64,000 nucleotides of DNA, from assembly GCA_015069695.1 (NCBI GenBank), contig JADCRZ010000003.1, positions 109,800-173,799 on the forward strand, in the 5' to 3' direction. Positions 62,669 through 64,000 of the stretch are shown here, piece after piece. The stretch is from Williamsia sp. (GTDB taxonomy: Bacteria > Bacteroidota > Bacteroidia > Chitinophagales > Chitinophagaceae). Under the pieces are notes generated by a model. It worked only from the letters and a program-made list of their open reading frames with translations, was not told where the DNA came from and did not search any database. The position numbers and the translations under genes were made by a program. Every line of letters begins with the position of its first letter. Positions within the stretch are counted from its first letter, which is position 1.

Positions 62669-63993
62669 ATGAGCGAGTTTGATATGAAGGAGTTTCGGCC
62701 ACAAGTAAAAAAAGCCTTGACAAGGCCTTCCATTTGGCAGTTGATCACAGCGGACTTTCCTTTTCTCAATGCATGGGAGCTGCTTTCCGACAAACAGTGG
62801 CAGCCCTCTTTGCACATAAACGCATGAACAAACAAGTCATGCTCGAAGGACATCTTCACGCTACCCTGCAGCGGGCAGCTGCCAGCACAGAGCCTTATCT
62901 GATAGCCGTGCAGGATACCACCTTTTACAACTATAGCACCCATAAAGCTATGCAGGGGCTCGGTACGCTGCAGCCAGCCGTTAAGGGCGTGTTGCAGCAT
63001 AATGTGTTACTGCTTAACCAAAAGGGTGTACCCCTGGGGCTGATCGATCAGCAGTACTGGAGCCGCCAGCAGACAAGCGTACCTTACAAGGGAAAGGAAA
63101 GCCTTAAATGGTCAAAGGGTTTGAAAGCTGTAAACAAACAGCTGGGTGGTGGGGCAAACAAAGTGGTGCTGGTGCAGGATCGGGAGGCTGATATTTTCTG
63201 CTTCTTCAAAGCTAAACGGGCACAAAACGTGGAACTGCTCGTAAGAGTGCATCAACCCCGCAATATGGAAGTGATCCAATCAGGTGCAGTGTTGAAGTTC
63301 AAGGAGTTGCGGGCGCATCTGCCTGTAGCAGGTTACAAACAGGTAGAGATCGTGCGGCAGGGTAAAGCCATCACACTGACCTTGAGCTTACAGGCCGATA
63401 GGGTACATGTGCTGCCAGACAAGGACTTGAGCGGCAACAAGCACAAAACGCAGCCCTTATCGCTGATAATAGCCCGGGAGATAGCAGCCGTAGATGAGAA
63501 GGGGCAGGATGTGTTTGATGAGCATCAGCAGGCTGAGTGGTATCTGCTCACCAGCCTTGTTGCCGATAGTGAGCAGGATATGCAGCGGGTGGTGGACTTT
63601 TATGCGCTGCGTTGGCGTATAGAGCGCTTTCACTATACGCTTAAATCAGGCGCACTGAAGGTAGAACGTCTTCAGTTTGACGATCTGCAAACGACCATAC
63701 ATGCCCTGGCCTTTTACTCAGTAGTAGCATGGCAGTTGCTGAGTATAAGCTACCAGCTAAGAGAGGATGGTCAGGCAGCAGCACAAGCGTGTTTTGATGA
63801 AGTAGAGATCAAGGTACTGCAGCAGTTAGAGCGCAAGAAGATAAGCACAGTGGAGCAAGCAATGCTTGCATTGGGCAAGATAGTAGGATTTGCACGCAGT
63901 AAAAAGCAGCCGCTTCCAGGTGTGCGCGTACTGGCACAAGCCTTAGAACGATTATTCTACTTGAAGAAAGGTTATCAGGCCGCTTCTCCTTAA
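62669..63993 (+). CDS. IS4-family DDE transposase, two frames joined at a poly-A site
   Basis: The main frame (open from 62683, no ATG near its start) encodes the transposase core. It has VQDTTFYNYSTHKA (first Asp), VLVQDREADIFCFF (second Asp) and the IS4 YREK signature, with Y-x2-R-x3-E-x6-K in YALRWRIERFHYTLKSG. A plausible start lies in the other frame, ATG at 62669 (MSEFDMKEFRPQVKK). That frame meets A7 (62707-62713), where a -1 slip gives a smooth join to SLDKAFHLAVDHSGLSFSQC. So the protein (about 441 residues) is made by programmed frameshifting on A_AAA_AAA, or the copy lost one A and is inactive. An alternative is a TTG start at 62734. It inserts DNA by cut-and-paste. Confidence 0.75.
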
Positions 63994-64000
63994 AACCCCT

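Larger units (their letters stand above)
62614..64000 (+). mobile_element. IS4-family insertion sequence
   Basis: A single transposase gene lies between short terminal inverted repeats, AGGGGTTTGA (62614-62623) and TAAAACCCCT (63991-64000), which match at 9 of 10 positions when inverted. The length, about 1387 bp, is normal for IS4-type elements. The right end coincides with the window edge, so the exact tip and the target duplication cannot be checked. Confidence 0.75.

Noticed and set aside
62734..63993. Transposase starting at TTG 62734 as the complete protein
   Set aside because: The frame is open and protein-like upstream of this codon (KKSLDKAFH), so starting there would drop part of the N-terminal domain.
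1..64000. CRISPR arrays, tRNA or rRNA genes
   Set aside because: No regularly spaced repeats, tRNA-like cloverleaf or rRNA sequence was noticed on reading; a dedicated search was not possible.

Overview
The window looks like chromosome from a Bacteroidota bacterium, most likely of the Chitinophagaceae type. Pointers are Bacteroidota-style -7 elements (TAnnTTTG) with few clear Shine-Dalgarno sites, CxxCH sugar-dehydrogenase, ThuA and DUF1080 genes, an orphan ExbD, and a contractile injection locus of the Bacteroidota type (DUF5908, CIS tape-measure family, tube and baseplate families). The assignment rests on gene families only, as no rRNA or tRNA gene is present.

Layout. 0.4-4.1 kb (minus): a secreted cytochrome c / ThuA / heme-dehydrogenase group. 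4.2-11.2 kb: a tandem NTF2-like secreted protein, an alginate-lyase-family enzyme, an SGNH hydrolase, and a minus-strand operon of glucosaminidase, SGNH protein and MBOAT O-acyltransferase. Together these look like an exopolysaccharide acetylation and trimming module.

11.4-46.7 kb: a large extracellular contractile injection system (eCIS) locus. A left block holds a tail-anchored coiled-coil protein, a TssN-like four-helix membrane protein and a kinase-like/TM/IPT protein. Next come a peptidoglycan amidase, a tail terminator (DUF4255/Pvc16), a protein with two chitin-binding-like repeats, a 1429-residue DUF4157 (eCIS core) protein with a possible nuclease-like C-terminus, a WD40 protein and the AAA+ ATPase (Afp15-like). 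After a 750-bp gap the structural operon follows: sheath, two tubes, DUF5908, LysM tube-cap adaptor, VgrG-like spike, PAAR tip, gp25, two large baseplate proteins and the tape measure. The locus ends with a vWA - membrane PP2C phosphatase - membrane kinase triad resembling TerY-P modules. Its kinase is a paralogue of the kinase-like gene in the left block, so phospho-signalling genes bracket the injection machine. No obvious tail-fibre gene was found.

46.7-58 kb: housekeeping and accessory genes (M14 peptidase, ExbD, lipoprotein, DUF1080-PA14 protein, sugar dehydrogenase-cytochrome c fusion, prolyl oligopeptidase, FAD dehydrogenase) and a palindromic interspersed-repeat-like element at 55.5 kb. 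57.6-62.5 kb: sbcD-sbcC. 62.6-64.0 kb: an IS4-family insertion sequence whose transposase reading frame is split at a poly-A slippery site and whose right end reaches the window edge.

The most interesting system is the eCIS locus with its coupled vWA/PP2C/kinase signalling genes, TssN-like membrane protein, chitin-binding-like protein and internal amidase. It suggests a contractile particle that may be membrane-linked or phospho-regulated rather than simply released. That is inference from gene content.
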